DNA of 64,000 bases from Pedococcus dokdonensis (lineage in GTDB: Bacteria; Actinomycetota; Actinomycetes; Actinomycetales; Dermatophilaceae): assembly GCF_900104525.1 (NCBI RefSeq), contig NZ_LT629711.1, positions 124,001 to 188,000 on the forward strand, written 5' to 3'. The translations under genes were made by a program, and so were the position numbers. Below are positions 9,229-17,569 of this stretch, one piece after another. Numbering within the stretch: position 1 is the first letter of the stretch; each line of letters starts with the position of its first letter. The notes beneath the pieces were generated by a model that was not told where the DNA came from, ran no database searches, and worked only from the letters and a program-made list of their open reading frames with translations.

Positions 9229-9241
9229 GTCGAGGAGCCCC

Positions 9242-10564
9242 ATGTCCGTCCCCCTGTCCCGCCGCCCGGCCTGGTTGCTGCGCGCCGTCGTCCTGGTGCT
9301 CGCCAGTGGTCTCCTGACGGTCGCCCCCACCGGCGCCCTGCCCGGTCAGCCCGGTGCCAAGGCGGCTGCCGCCGAGGTGGCGAGCACGGCTGCCACCCCT
9401 GCGGCCAGCTCGACGCACCCCTTCAGCGCCCCGATCTGGTCGCCGCTGCGCTCGTCGGCGTGGGTCGGCTGCGTCAAGACGAACTGCACCGAGGACGGCG
9501 GGGCCTACCACGGCTACTGGGCGATCGACTTCGCCGGTGAGCTCGGTGACCCGGTGCACGCGGCCGGGGCCGGCATCTTCCACATCGGGGCCAACGCACC
9601 CTCCTGCTCGTCGAGCGGGCAGACCGACGGGGTGTGGGTGTGGGTCGACCACGGTGGTGGCCTGGTCACCAAGTACGCCCACCTCGACTCCATCACGGCC
9701 ACCGAGGGCCAGCTGGTCACCCCGGCGACGATGATCGGCCGGATGGGGCACTGGGGCGACACCGCCCCGTGCCTGTCCAACTACCTGCACTTCGAGGTGC
9801 GCACCGAAGGCATCAAGGGCCCGCGCATCGAACCCACGTCGCTCCGGGCCTGCACGAGCTCGGGTGTGGCGGTGATGCCCGGGATCTTCAACGGTGCGAC
9901 CAGCTTCGACGCCGTCGACCGCCGCGAGTTCGCCACGCCGTCGGCCAGCTCGGGCTGCATCACGGACGTCTGGAACAAGACCCCCGCGCAGCCGACGCTG
10001 ACTGCGACGCGCGCCAACCGGGCCGCGGTGGTGAAGTGGAGCACCCCGCCGGCCGGGGTCTACTACGTGCGGATCGCGACGCGCGCCTGGAGCAGCGCCC
10101 TGGGGCACTGGAAGGACCCGATCTACTCGACGGTCTCCGCCTCCAAGGGCAGCGCCACCGTCACGGGTCTGGCCAACGGGATCGCCCACCAGGTGCAGAT
10201 CGCCTTCCCCAACTCCTCGGGCTACAGCCAGTGGTCGTCGATCGCGACGGTCACCCCCGCCACCGTCCCGTCGGCGCCGCCGTCCCCGCGCTACCTCACC
10301 TCGCCGAAGAACACCTACGTGCACTACGGCTGGTATGGCGCGGCGAACAACGGCGCGGCCCTGACCAAGTACACGACCCAGGTGCGGTGCTACCGCAGCG
10401 GCGTCTGGACCGCCTGGAAGAGCGCGACCACCGGCCCCACGGTGCTCTACTACAACCATCTCGGGCTCACCGGCTACACGTCCTGCCAGGTCAGGGTGAA
10501 CGCCACGAACGGCATGGGCACCAGCGCCTGGTCGACGGTCAGCAGCATCCGCAAGAGCGCCTGA
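9242..10564 (+). CDS. Secreted M23 (LytM-type) metallopeptidase with fibronectin III-like repeats
   Basis: A 440-residue exported protein. An N-terminal signal peptide (RRPAWLLRAVVLVLASGLLT) is followed by an Ala-rich linker. The M23 endopeptidase domain spans about residues 55-200, with a Zn-site HGYWAIDF (His...Asp) and the NYLHFEVR strand of the HxH region; it should cut peptidoglycan cross-bridges or stems. Two beta-sandwich repeats follow (about 245-335 and 340-440), each ending in a VTP or VSS-type strand, probable fibronectin III-like surface domains. The ATG at 9242 has GAGGAG 5 bases upstream. The zinc-site sequence is less canonical than in LytM itself, so activity is probable but not certain. 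Confidence 0.82.
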   Translation: MSVPLSRRPAWLLRAVVLVLASGLLTVAPTGALPGQPGAKAAAAEVASTAATPAASSTHPFSAPIWSPLRSSAWVGCVKTNCTEDGGAYHGYWAIDFAGELGDPVHAAGAGIFHIGANAPSCSSSGQTDGVWVWVDHGGGLVTKYAHLDSITATEGQLVTPATMIGRMGHWGDTAPCLSNYLHFEVRTEGIKGPRIEPTSLRACTSSGVAVMPGIFNGATSFDAVDRREFATPSASSGCITDVWNKTPAQPTLTATRANRAAVVKWSTPPAGVYYVRIATRAWSSALGHWKDPIYSTVSASKGSATVTGLANGIAHQVQIAFPNSSGYSQWSSIATVTPATVPSAPPSPRYLTSPKNTYVHYGWYGAANNGAALTKYTTQVRCYRSGVWTAWKSATTGPTVLYYNHLGLTGYTSCQVRVNATNGMGTSAWSTVSSIRKSA

Positions 10565-10653
10565 ACCGCAGCCGGAGGACACCGGCGGCGGAATAGTCGC
10601 GGCGGGCAGGGACTTGTCCCCAGACGGGAACCGAACCCGATCCAAGGAGAAGC

Positions 10654-11700
10654 ATGTCCCGCACCGCTGCCCTGTCCACCGCGTCCGCCGGAGCTCCGCT
10701 CACGGCGACGACCATCGAGCGTCGCGACCTGCGCGACGACGACATCACCATCGACATCGCGTACGCCGGCATCTGCCACAGCGACATCCACCAGGTCCGT
10801 GAGGAGTGGGGGAGCGCGATCTTCCCGATGGTCCCGGGCCACGAGATCGCCGGGGTCGTCTCGGCCGTCGGCGACGGGGTGACCCGCTACCAGGTCGGCG
10901 ACCGCGTCGGCGTCGGCTGCATGGTCGACTCGTGCGGCGAGTGCGAGTTCTGCAAGGACGGCCAGGAGCAGTTCTGCGTCAAGGGCGCCGTCATGACCTA
11001 CAACGGCAAGGGCTACGACGGCGAGGAGACGATGGGCGGCTACAGCCAGCAGGTCGTCGTGAGCGAGCGGTTCGCCGTCCGCATCCCCGACGCCCTCGAG
11101 CTCGACGTCGCGGCGCCGCTGCTGTGCGCCGGCATCACCACCTACAACCCGCTCAAGCGCTGGGGTGCGGGTCCGGGCACGAAGGTCGCCGTCGTCGGGC
11201 TGGGCGGCCTCGGGCACCTGGGCGTGAAGTTCGCCGCCGCCCTCGGGGCCGAGGTCACCGTGCTCAGCCAGTCGACCGCCAAGCAGGCCGACAGCACGCG
11301 GTTCGGCGCCGTCGACCACCGTGCCACCAAGGACGACTCGACGTTCAAGGACCTGCGCGGCACGTTCGACCTGATCCTCAACACGGTCAGCGCGAACCTG
11401 CCGTTCGACGACTACCTCGCGCTGCTCAAGCCCAACGGTGCGATGGTCAACGTGGGTGCGCCGAGCGACCCCAGCTCGTTCCAGGCGTTCTCGCTGATCG
11501 GGGGCAGCAAGGTCCTCGCCGGCTCCAACATCGGCGGGATCCCGCAGACCCAGGAGATGCTCGACTTCGCCGCCGAGCACGGCATCGCCGCCGAGATCGA
11601 GACGATCAGCGCCGACCAGGTCAACGAGGCCTACGACCGCGTCGTGAGCTCGGACGTGCGCTACCGCTTCGTCATCGACACCGCCACGATCACCGCCTGA
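10654..11700 (+). CDS. Zinc-dependent NAD(P) alcohol dehydrogenase (cinnamyl-alcohol type)
   Basis: A 348-residue cytosolic medium-chain dehydrogenase. Catalytic zinc ligands are in GICHSDIH and PGHEIAGVV. The structural zinc lobe is [15 protein letters not shown]. The nucleotide-binding fold starts [17 protein letters not shown] around residue 182. The layout (HSDIH, then [17 protein letters not shown]) matches the YahK/AdhC group, which reduces a range of aldehydes with NADPH; the exact substrate is not readable. AAGGAG precedes the ATG. It ends 32 bases before a perfect 64-base palindrome shared with the convergent helicase gene. Confidence 0.93.
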   Translation: MSRTAALSTASAGAPLTATTIERRDLRDDDITIDIAYAGICHSDIHQVREEWGSAIFPMVPGHEIAGVVSAVGDGVTRYQVGDRVGVGCMVDSCGECEFCKDGQEQFCVKGAVMTYNGKGYDGEETMGGYSQQVVVSERFAVRIPDALELDVAAPLLCAGITTYNPLKRWGAGPGTKVAVVGLGGLGHLGVKFAAALGAEVTVLSQSTAKQADSTRFGAVDHRATKDDSTFKDLRGTFDLILNTVSANLPFDDYLALLKPNGAMVNVGAPSDPSSFQAFSLIGGSKVLAGSNIGGIPQTQEMLDFAAEHGIAAEIETISADQVNEAYDRVVSSDVRYRFVIDTATITA

Positions 11701-11732
11701 CCCAGCGTCACGGGGCACCGACCCCCGCCGCT

Positions 11733-11796
11733 ATCTCATGCAAAAGGCGAGTTAGCGCCGCCCCGGGGCGGCGCTAACTCGCCTTTTGCATGAGAT
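11733..11796. terminator. Perfect 64-base palindrome between convergent genes
   Basis: Left arm 11733-11764 and right arm 11765-11796 are exact reverse complements with no unpaired centre, beginning ATCTCATGCAAAAGGCGAG. RNA from either strand would fold into a 32-pair hairpin, a likely bidirectional terminator for adh and rhlE. A T-rich run is absent at the end of the stem but AAAAGG/CCTTTT lies within it. Confidence 0.8.
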
Positions 11797-11818
11797 GGCG
11801 CCGCTGAACCGCGGACAT

Positions 11819-11853
11819 GGGTATGCCGCGCGGCTCAGCCGCGCGGCATACCC
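11819..11853. terminator. Second hairpin bearing GGTATGCC/GGCATACC at its base
   Basis: 17-base arms (11819-11835 and 11837-11853) separated by one base, exact complements. It sits 21 bases after the rhlE stop and may terminate the helicase transcript. Confidence 0.7.
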
Positions 11854-11874
11854 GTCTGGTGCGTGGGGGTCGGC

Positions 11875-13407
11875 TCAGGCCTGGGTGCTGGCCTCACCGG
11901 CGGTGCTGCCACCGCGGGTGCGGCGCCGGTTGCGGTTGCGCCGCGGCTTGCTGGCGCCGTCGCCGTCCTGGGGGGCGTCGCTGCGGCGCTCGCCGCCACG
12001 GCCACCCTCGCGACCACCACGACCGCCGTCGCGGCCACCACGACCACCGCGGTCACGGTCGCCGCCGCCGGCCGGGCGTCGGCCGCTGGACTTGCCGGTC
12101 TCGCCGAGGTCCTCGAGCACCTCGGCGTCGAGGCCGGCGAGGTGCTGGGCGGCCTTGGGCAGCCGGCCCTTGGCGGTGCGCGGGATGTCGAGCTGCTCGA
12201 AGAGGTGGTCGGAGGAGGAGTAGGTCTCCTCGGGCTCGGGGATGCCGAGGTCGAGGGTCTTGTTGATCAGCCCCCAGCGCGGCATGTCGTCCCAGTCGAC
12301 GAAGGTGACGGCGATACCGGTGTTGCCGGCGCGGGCGGTGCGACCGATCCGGTGCAGGTAGGTCTTCTCGTCCTCGGGGCACTGGTAGTTGATGACGTGC
12401 GTGACGTTGTCGACGTCGATGCCGCGGGCGGCGACGTCAGTGGCCACCAGGATGTCGACCTTGCCGTTGCGGAACGCGCGCAGGGCCTGCTCGCGAGCGC
12501 CCTGGCCGAGATCGCCGTGGATCGCGGCGGCGGCGAACCCACGCTCGGTGAGCTCGTCGGCGACCTTCGCGGCGGTGCGCTTGGTGCGGCTGAAGATGAT
12601 GGTGAGCCCGCGACCCTCGGCCTGGAGCATGCGGGCCAGCATCTCGACCTTGTCCATCGCGTGGGCGCGGTAGACGAACTGCTCGACGGCCTTGACGGTG
12701 TGCGCGTTCTCCTGGTCGTCGCCCATCGCCCGGATGTGCGTCGGCTGGCTCATGTAGCGGCGGGCCAGCGCCACGACGGCACCGGGCATGGTGGCCGAGA
12801 AGAGCATCGTCTGGCGGGCCGGCGAGGTCATCGCGAGCAGCTTCTCGACATCGGGGAGGAACCCGAGGTCGAGCATCTCGTCGGCCTCGTCGAGGACCAC
12901 GGTCTTGGCGTGCGACAGGTCGAGGTGGCCCTGCTTGGCGAGGTCGATGAGGCGTCCTGGGGTGCCGACGACGATCTCGACACCGGCCTTGAGCGCGTCG
13001 ATCTGCGGCTCGTAGGCGCGGCCGCCGTAGACGGTGAGCACGCGGATGCCGCGGCGCTTGCCGGCCCGCTCGAGGTCGCTGGCGACCTGGACCGCCAGCT
13101 CACGCGTCGGGGCGACGGCCAGTGCCTGCGGCTTGCCGGCGTGCTTGAAGCCCTCCCAGGCGTCGTCGACCCTGGACACCGTGCGGTTGAGCATGGGCAC
13201 GCCGAAGCCCAGCGTCTTGCCGGTGCCGGTCTTGGCCTGGCCGATGATGTCGTGACCGGACAGGGCCACGGGCAGCGTCATCGCCTGGATCGGGAAGGGG
13301 GTGACGATGCCGGCGTCGCCCAGGGAGGCGACGATGTCGGGGTGGACGTCGAAGTCGGCGAAGGTCACGTCCGCGGGTGCGGGCGCGCCGGTGGTGTTCT
13401 CGGTCAT
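11875..13407 (-). CDS. rhlE: DEAD-box ATP-dependent RNA helicase
   Basis: A 510-residue RNA helicase. Motifs in order: Q motif (FPIQAMTLP), motif I AKTGTGKT, Ia PTRELA, GG and TPGRL, II DEAD at VVLDEADEMLD, III SAT, then TIIFSRTKRTA, ARGIDVDNV and HRIGRTARAG. The last 80 or so residues are Arg/Gly-rich (RGGRGGRDGGRGG) and end in a basic RRNRNRRRTRGG patch, a typical unstructured RNA-binding tail. In M. tuberculosis the equivalent position is rhlE (Rv3211). Such enzymes act in ribosome assembly and mRNA turnover, often in the cold. The ATG at 13407 follows GAGAACTCC, so the start rests mainly on the position of the Q motif. Confidence 0.93.
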   Translation of the reverse strand: MTENTTGAPAPADVTFADFDVHPDIVASLGDAGIVTPFPIQAMTLPVALSGHDIIGQAKTGTGKTLGFGVPMLNRTVSRVDDAWEGFKHAGKPQALAVAPTRELAVQVASDLERAGKRRGIRVLTVYGGRAYEPQIDALKAGVEIVVGTPGRLIDLAKQGHLDLSHAKTVVLDEADEMLDLGFLPDVEKLLAMTSPARQTMLFSATMPGAVVALARRYMSQPTHIRAMGDDQENAHTVKAVEQFVYRAHAMDKVEMLARMLQAEGRGLTIIFSRTKRTAAKVADELTERGFAAAAIHGDLGQGAREQALRAFRNGKVDILVATDVAARGIDVDNVTHVINYQCPEDEKTYLHRIGRTARAGNTGIAVTFVDWDDMPRWGLINKTLDLGIPEPEETYSSSDHLFEQLDIPRTAKGRLPKAAQHLAGLDAEVLEDLGETGKSSGRRPAGGGDRDRGGRGGRDGGRGGREGGRGGERRSDAPQDGDGASKPRRNRNRRRTRGGSTAGEASTQA

Positions 13408-13639
13408 GGAGTTCTCTCGATCGGGGGCGCACCCCTCAGGAGCGCGCTCGCACAGCGGGCCGATCGGAGGTCTTCGTCAATGCTCGTGAGCGGGCTGCGG
13501 ATCGTCTCCGCGGCTGATTCGTGCCGACCGGGCACCTTTGACCCGTCCACTCTAGCCCGGTACGGGTCACTTTCCCGCATCGGTGACCCCGTCGCGCCCG
13601 TGCCGAGGTGGTCGCCGGGTCGTCGCGACCACCCGCCGT

Positions 13640-13645
13640 TAGGGT
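13640..13645 (+). promoter_or_regulatory. -10 hexamer for ferritin-like gene
   Basis: TAGGGT ending 7 bases before the ATG at 13653; leaderless arrangement. Confidence 0.6.
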
Positions 13646-13652
13646 GACCGAC

Positions 13653-14345
13653 ATGACCACGGACGACTGGCTGGCCGACCCGCAGTACCGCGACGCGGTG
13701 GCAGACCTGCTGGGGGTGCTGGCCTACGGCGAGCTGACCGCCTTCACCCGGCTCGCCGGTGACAGCGAGCTGTCGCCGAGCCAGCCGCTCAAGGCAGCCG
13801 TGGCCGGACTGGCCGTCGCGGAGTTCCGGCACTACGAGATCCTGGTCGCGCGGATGGCCGAGATGGGCATCGACCCCGAGGCGGCGATGGCCCCGTTCAT
13901 CGCCCCGATCGATGCCTTCCACGAGCGCACCCGGCCGTCCAGCTGGCTCGAGGGCCTGGTCAAGGCCTATGTCGGTGACGGCATCGCCACCGACTTCTAC
14001 CGCGAGATCGCCGCCTACGTGGATCCCTCGACCCAGTCGCTCGTGCACTCCGCCATGGAGGACGTCGGCCAGGCGGAGTTCGTCGTGAAGGTGGTGCGGG
14101 AGTCGATCAAGGCGGACCCCAAGATCGCCGGCCGGCTCGCGCTCTGGGGGCGCCGGCTCGTCGGCGAGGCGCTGTCCCAGGCCCAGCAGGTGGCCGTCGA
14201 GCGCGATGCCCTGGCCTCGTTGCTCGTGGGCGGCGTCGGCGGAGCGGACCGGCCCAGTGCCGACCTGGCCGAGCTGGGTCGGATGTTCGCCCGGCTGACC
14301 GACGAGCACACCCGGCGGATGGGCCGCCTCGGCCTCGCCGCCTGA
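13653..14345 (+). CDS. Ferritin-like fold protein
   Basis: A 230-residue helical protein of the ferritin-like superfamily, positional counterpart of Rv3210c. Helices carry acidic/His clusters compatible with a di-metal site: YGELTAFTRL near residue 29, EFRHYEIL near 60, and EDVGQAEFVVKVV and DEHTRRM later. This resembles MiaE-like and other diiron-type bundles rather than an iron-storing ferritin. The family's substrate is unknown. The ATG is fixed by the adjacent -10. The gene runs divergently from rhlE and convergently with the GlsB-like gene, with a strong hairpin between. Confidence 0.75.
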   Translation: MTTDDWLADPQYRDAVADLLGVLAYGELTAFTRLAGDSELSPSQPLKAAVAGLAVAEFRHYEILVARMAEMGIDPEAAMAPFIAPIDAFHERTRPSSWLEGLVKAYVGDGIATDFYREIAAYVDPSTQSLVHSAMEDVGQAEFVVKVVRESIKADPKIAGRLALWGRRLVGEALSQAQQVAVERDALASLLVGGVGGADRPSADLAELGRMFARLTDEHTRRMGRLGLAA

Positions 14346-14350
14346 CCCGT

Positions 14351-14388
14351 GCGAAAGGGCCCCGTCCTCGTGGACGGGGCCCTTTCGC
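14351..14388. terminator. Bidirectional hairpin between ferritin-like and GlsB-like genes
   Basis: 17-base perfect arms (14351-14367, 14372-14388), loop TCGT. The stem ends GGGCCC TTTCGC and carries AAAGGG/CCCTTT, so a short T-run appears on either strand. Confidence 0.85.
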
Positions 14389-14415
14389 GAACGGGTCCGT
14401 GGTTCGGACTCGACG

Positions 14416-14682
14416 TCAGATCTGCTTGCGGTTGCGACCCGTGATCGCGCCGTAGACGACGACGAAGACGATGGCAGCCACGATGCTGGTGATCCAGCGG
14501 AGCCAGTCGATGCTGCCGTCGTCCTTCGGTGCGCCCCAGATCCAGTAGCCGACGAGGGCGCCCAGGATGCCGAGGATGACCGTGACGACCGCGCTGATGT
14601 TCTGCTTGCCCGGCATGATGAGTCGAGCGAGCACTCCGATGATCGCACCGAAGATGATGGTGCCGATGATTCCGGTGATCAT
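14416..14682 (-). CDS. GlsB/YeaQ/YmgE family stress-response membrane protein
   Basis: An 88-residue protein with three hydrophobic Gly-rich helices (TGIIGTIIFGAIIGVLARLI, VVTVILGILGALVGYWIW, ITSIVAAIVFVVVYGAITG), the pattern of the small transglycosylase-associated/GlsB family. It sits in the cytoplasmic membrane; family members rise in stress but have no established activity. The segment MPGKQNISAVVTVILG is the conserved loop between helices 1 and 2. GAAGGAGCTGAA precedes the ATG at 14682. It is monocistronic, ending at the shared terminator. Confidence 0.92.
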   Translation of the reverse strand: MITGIIGTIIFGAIIGVLARLIMPGKQNISAVVTVILGILGALVGYWIWGAPKDDGSIDWLRWITSIVAAIVFVVVYGAITGRNRKQI

Positions 14683-14869
14683 TTCAGCTCCTTCTGCGCG
14701 TGAGTTCCGCGCAACGTTGTGGGCCTTGGGTCAGGCCCGAACAGGCCAACCTGACCATGAAATGCCCCGAAATGCACGCTTGAAACCCTGCTCGGCCGAT
14801 CACGGAGTGGACACGATCGGCCGCTGTTTGCGCAGGTCAGCGGGCCGTGGCCGGCCCTACGACGCCGGG

Positions 14870-15091
14870 TCAGACGCCGAAGCCCACCCCGCGCTTCTCG
14901 GACTCACCGATCTGCACGTAGCCGAGCACCGCGGCGGGGACCAGCACCTGGCGGCCCTTGTCGTCGGCGAGGGCGAGGACGGTGCCCTTCTCGAGCGACG
15001 CGCTCACGGCTGCCGCGACGTCCGCCGCGGACTCGGTGGACTCGAAGACGACCTCACGCGCGACGTTCTGGACACCGATGCGGACCTCCAC
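14870..15091 (-). CDS. DUF3107 protein (TB9.4-like)
   Basis: A 73-residue protein, VEVRIGVQNVAREVVFE at the start and VPAAVLGYVQIGESEKRGVGFG at the end, matching the actinobacterial DUF3107/TB9.4 family (Rv3208A). These small beta-rich proteins have no known activity, though the M. tuberculosis member is an antigen. The GTG at 15091 has GAAGGGAAC upstream. It sits downstream of the TetR gene on the same strand with a 119-base gap, the same order as in Mycobacterium. Confidence 0.88.
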   Translation of the reverse strand: MEVRIGVQNVAREVVFESTESAADVAAAVSASLEKGTVLALADDKGRQVLVPAAVLGYVQIGESEKRGVGFGV

Positions 15092-15210
15092 GGTGGTTCC
15101 CTTCTCTGCTGGGTGGACGGCTGAACCCTGCGAGGGGTGCGCAGCCGTCCGGGTGGGCACGCGGCATACGAGCGCGTGCTGGACTGTCGACAAGGCTAAC
15201 GAGCGGTGCG

Positions 15211-15852
15211 TCAGGAACCTTCCCCGCCCACCTTCGGGAACGACCCGAGGCCCCGCCAGGCCAACGCTCCCATGAGGAGGGCGGCCTCGTCCTTGGGCAC
15301 GTCGGACCCCTGGGCGAGCCAGTGCCGGGCGCTGACCTGCGCGAGGCCGGTCAGGGCCATGCCGAGCAGCGAGGCGTCCTCGTCGGTGAGCCCGGTGTCC
15401 TCGGCGATGACCTCGGCCACCGCCTCGGCGCAGACCAGGCCGACGGCGTCGAGGCGGTTGCGCACCGCCGACTCGTTGGTGAGGTCGGACTCGAAGATCA
15501 GCCGGAAGGCCGCACCGTCGCGAGACACGAAGTCGAAGTAGGCGGCGATCGTCGCGTAGACCCGCTCCTTGTTGTCCGTCGTGGAGGCGAGCGCCTCGCG
15601 GACGAGCTGCTCCAGGGCCTCGCTGTGCTTGTCGAGGAGCGCGAGGTAGAGCTCGAGCTTGCCGGGGAAGTGCTGGTAGAGCACCGGCTTGGAGACCCCG
15701 GCGCGATCGGCGATGTCGTCCATCGCGGCCGCGTGGTAGCCGGACTCGACGAAGGCGGCCTGGGCGGCCTCGAGGAGCTGGGCGCGCCGGGCTGAGCGCG
15801 GGAGACGCTGGCCACGGGCGGTGTCGGTGCCTTGGACTGCTCGGATCGACAT
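15211..15852 (-). CDS. TetR family transcriptional regulator
   Basis: A 213-residue repressor-type protein. The N-terminal helix-turn-helix lies at about residues 25-70: SARRAQLLEAAQAAFVESGY, then MDDIADRAGVSKPVLYQHFP, the textbook TetR DNA-binding signature. The C-terminal ligand/dimer domain is helical and ends in KVGGEGS. The ATG at 15852 is followed by an extended basic arm (RGQRLPRSARR), common in actinobacterial TetR proteins. It is divergent from moeZ with 83 bases between the starts; that interval is a natural operator site. Ligand unknown; it is the positional counterpart of Rv3208. Confidence 0.92.
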   Translation of the reverse strand: MSIRAVQGTDTARGQRLPRSARRAQLLEAAQAAFVESGYHAAAMDDIADRAGVSKPVLYQHFPGKLELYLALLDKHSEALEQLVREALASTTDNKERVYATIAAYFDFVSRDGAAFRLIFESDLTNESAVRNRLDAVGLVCAEAVAEVIAEDTGLTDEDASLLGMALTGLAQVSARHWLAQGSDVPKDEAALLMGALAWRGLGSFPKVGGEGS

Positions 15853-15922
15853 GGGAGCTCTCTTGTTCGACGGTGCCGCGGTGGCAGCCTGACTGCGTTG
15901 TCGGGGACATCGTACGGGTGGG

Positions 15923-15928
15923 TAACCT
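15923..15928 (+). promoter_or_regulatory. -10 hexamer for moeZ
   Basis: TAACCT ends 7 bases before the ATG at 15936; leaderless geometry. Confidence 0.55.
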
Positions 15929-15935
15929 GCATCAC

Positions 15936-17144
15936 ATGGCGATCCCACCGCTGGTCGTGCCCGGACCTGAGCTGACCACCGAGCAGAAGGCCCGCTACGC
16001 CCGCCACATCCTGCTCCCCGAGATCGGGGTCGAGGGCCAACGCAGGTTGGCCAACGCCCGGGTGCTGGTCGTCGGTGCCGGTGGCCTGGGCTCGCCGGCG
16101 CTGATGTACCTCGCGGCCGCGGGGGTGGGCACGATCGGCGTGGTCGACGACGACGTGGTCGACGCATCGAACCTCCAGCGCCAGGTCGTCCACGGCGTCG
16201 CCGACGTGGGACGGGCCAAGACGGAGTCGGCGGCGGAGACGGTGGCGGCGATCAACCCGCTGGTGACCGTGGTGCGCCACGACGTGCGGCTCACGTCCGA
16301 GAACGCCCTCGACATCCTGGCCGGCTACGACCTCGTCGTCGACGGGGCGGACAACTTCCCGACCCGCTACCTGGTCAACGACGCCTGCGTCTTCCTCGGC
16401 CGGCCGCACGTCTGGGGGTCGATCTACCGGTTCGACGGCCAGGTGTCGGTGTGGTTCGCGGGGCACGGTCCCTGCTACCGCTGCGTCTTCCCCGACCCGC
16501 CGCCGCCCGACGCCGTGCCGTCCTGCGCGACCGGTGGTGTGCTGGGTGTGCTGTGCGCCGCGGTCGGGTCGGTGCAGGTCGCGGAGGCCATCAAGCTGAT
16601 CGTGGGGCAGGGGGACCCACTCGTCGGGCGGCTGCTGGTGCACGACGCCCTGCGCCAGACCTGGGACTCGCTCACCGTGCGCGCCGACCCGGACTGCCCC
16701 GTCTGCGGCGAGTCGCCGACCGTCACCGCCCTGGTCGACTACGAGCAGTTCTGCGGTATGCCGGGTGCCTCCTCCACGTCGGACGACCACGAGGGTGCCG
16801 GGCCCGGCTTCGCCGACGTCTCGGCGACCGAGCTGGCGCGGATGCTGCAGGAGCGCGACTCGGGTCAGCGCACCTTCGAGCTGGTCGACGTCCGCGAGCC
16901 GGGGGAGCGGGCCGTCGTGTCCATCCCCGGGGCCAGGGCCGTGCACCTCGACCGGTTCCGCGACGGGACGGCCGACCGCGACCTGCCGAGCGGCATACCC
17001 GTGGTGCTGATGTGCAAGTCCGGCGTGCGGTCGGCCGAGGCCGCCGGGCTGCTGGCGGCGTCCGGTCGCAGCGACGTCGCGAACCTGTCCGGCGGGGTGC
17101 TGGCATGGGTCCACGACGTCGACCCGAGCCTGCCGGTCTACTGA
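15936..17144 (+). CDS. moeZ: ThiF/MoeB-type adenylyltransferase-sulfurtransferase
   Basis: A 402-residue two-domain protein. The E1-like N-terminal domain (1-265) has VLVVGAGGLGSPALMYLA (nucleotide binding), DASNLQRQ, and PSCATGGVLGVL with the active-site cysteine. Zinc-binding CYRC and CPVC pairs flank it. The C-terminal rhodanese domain (about 300-402) has the loop MCKSGVRSAEAAG, with the persulfide cysteine. The protein adenylates the C-termini of sulfur-carrier proteins (MoaD, ThiS, CysO) and passes sulfur to them, serving molybdopterin, thiamine or cysteine synthesis. MoaE is encoded 27 kb downstream. The alkyltransferase-like gene follows with a 11-base gap. Confidence 0.92.
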   Translation: MAIPPLVVPGPELTTEQKARYARHILLPEIGVEGQRRLANARVLVVGAGGLGSPALMYLAAAGVGTIGVVDDDVVDASNLQRQVVHGVADVGRAKTESAAETVAAINPLVTVVRHDVRLTSENALDILAGYDLVVDGADNFPTRYLVNDACVFLGRPHVWGSIYRFDGQVSVWFAGHGPCYRCVFPDPPPPDAVPSCATGGVLGVLCAAVGSVQVAEAIKLIVGQGDPLVGRLLVHDALRQTWDSLTVRADPDCPVCGESPTVTALVDYEQFCGMPGASSTSDDHEGAGPGFADVSATELARMLQERDSGQRTFELVDVREPGERAVVSIPGARAVHLDRFRDGTADRDLPSGIPVVLMCKSGVRSAEAAGLLAASGRSDVANLSGGVLAWVHDVDPSLPVY

Positions 17145-17155
17145 GGGAGACGACC

Positions 17156-17512
17156 GTGGTCACGGAGCCAGGACGGGTCAGCGGTGCCCCCAGCGAGTTC
17201 GCCGAGGACGTCCTGGAGGTGGTCGACACCATCCCGCCCGGCATGGTCATGACCTACGGCGACATCGCCGAGCTGCTCGGCCGTGGCGGGGCGCGCGGTG
17301 TCGGCAACGCGATGGCGCGCTACGGGTCCGACGTGCCGTGGTGGCGGGTGGTCCGCGCCGGCGGGTACTTCCCGCAGGGGCTCGAGGACGAGGCGCTCGC
17401 GCACTACCGCGGGGAGGGCACGCCGCTGGTCCGCGGCCAGCTCGACGGCCGCCGGGTCGACCTGGCGAGGGCCCGCTGGCTCGAGGCCATCGCGCCGGTC
17501 CCGCCCGAGTGA
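17156..17512 (+). CDS. Alkyltransferase-like protein (ATL), methyltransferase Cys replaced
   Basis: A 118-residue protein of the MGMT DNA-binding fold. TIPPGMVMTYGDIAELLG supplies the start of the DNA-binding helix-turn-helix and ARGVGNAMARY the recognition helix. Where O6-alkylguanine methyltransferases have PCHRV, this protein has PWWRVV, so the acceptor cysteine is absent. That is the hallmark of ATL proteins, which bind O6-alkylguanine lesions and hand them to nucleotide excision repair. GTG at 17156 has GAGGGAG 7 bases upstream. It sits between moeZ and adnA, as Rv3204 does in M. tuberculosis. Confidence 0.9.
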   Translation: MVTEPGRVSGAPSEFAEDVLEVVDTIPPGMVMTYGDIAELLGRGGARGVGNAMARYGSDVPWWRVVRAGGYFPQGLEDEALAHYRGEGTPLVRGQLDGRRVDLARARWLEAIAPVPPE

Positions 17513-17569
17513 CGGTCCGGCGTCCCGACCCTGCGGCCGGATGTCGGTCGGGGATGGTGGGATGAGGGC

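Noticed and set aside
9048..9241. Possible c-di-AMP (ydaO) riboswitch before the M23 peptidase
   Set aside because: Cell-wall hydrolase genes in actinobacteria often have one, but I could not find the conserved ydaO core in the leader; only the 14-base direct repeat stands out.
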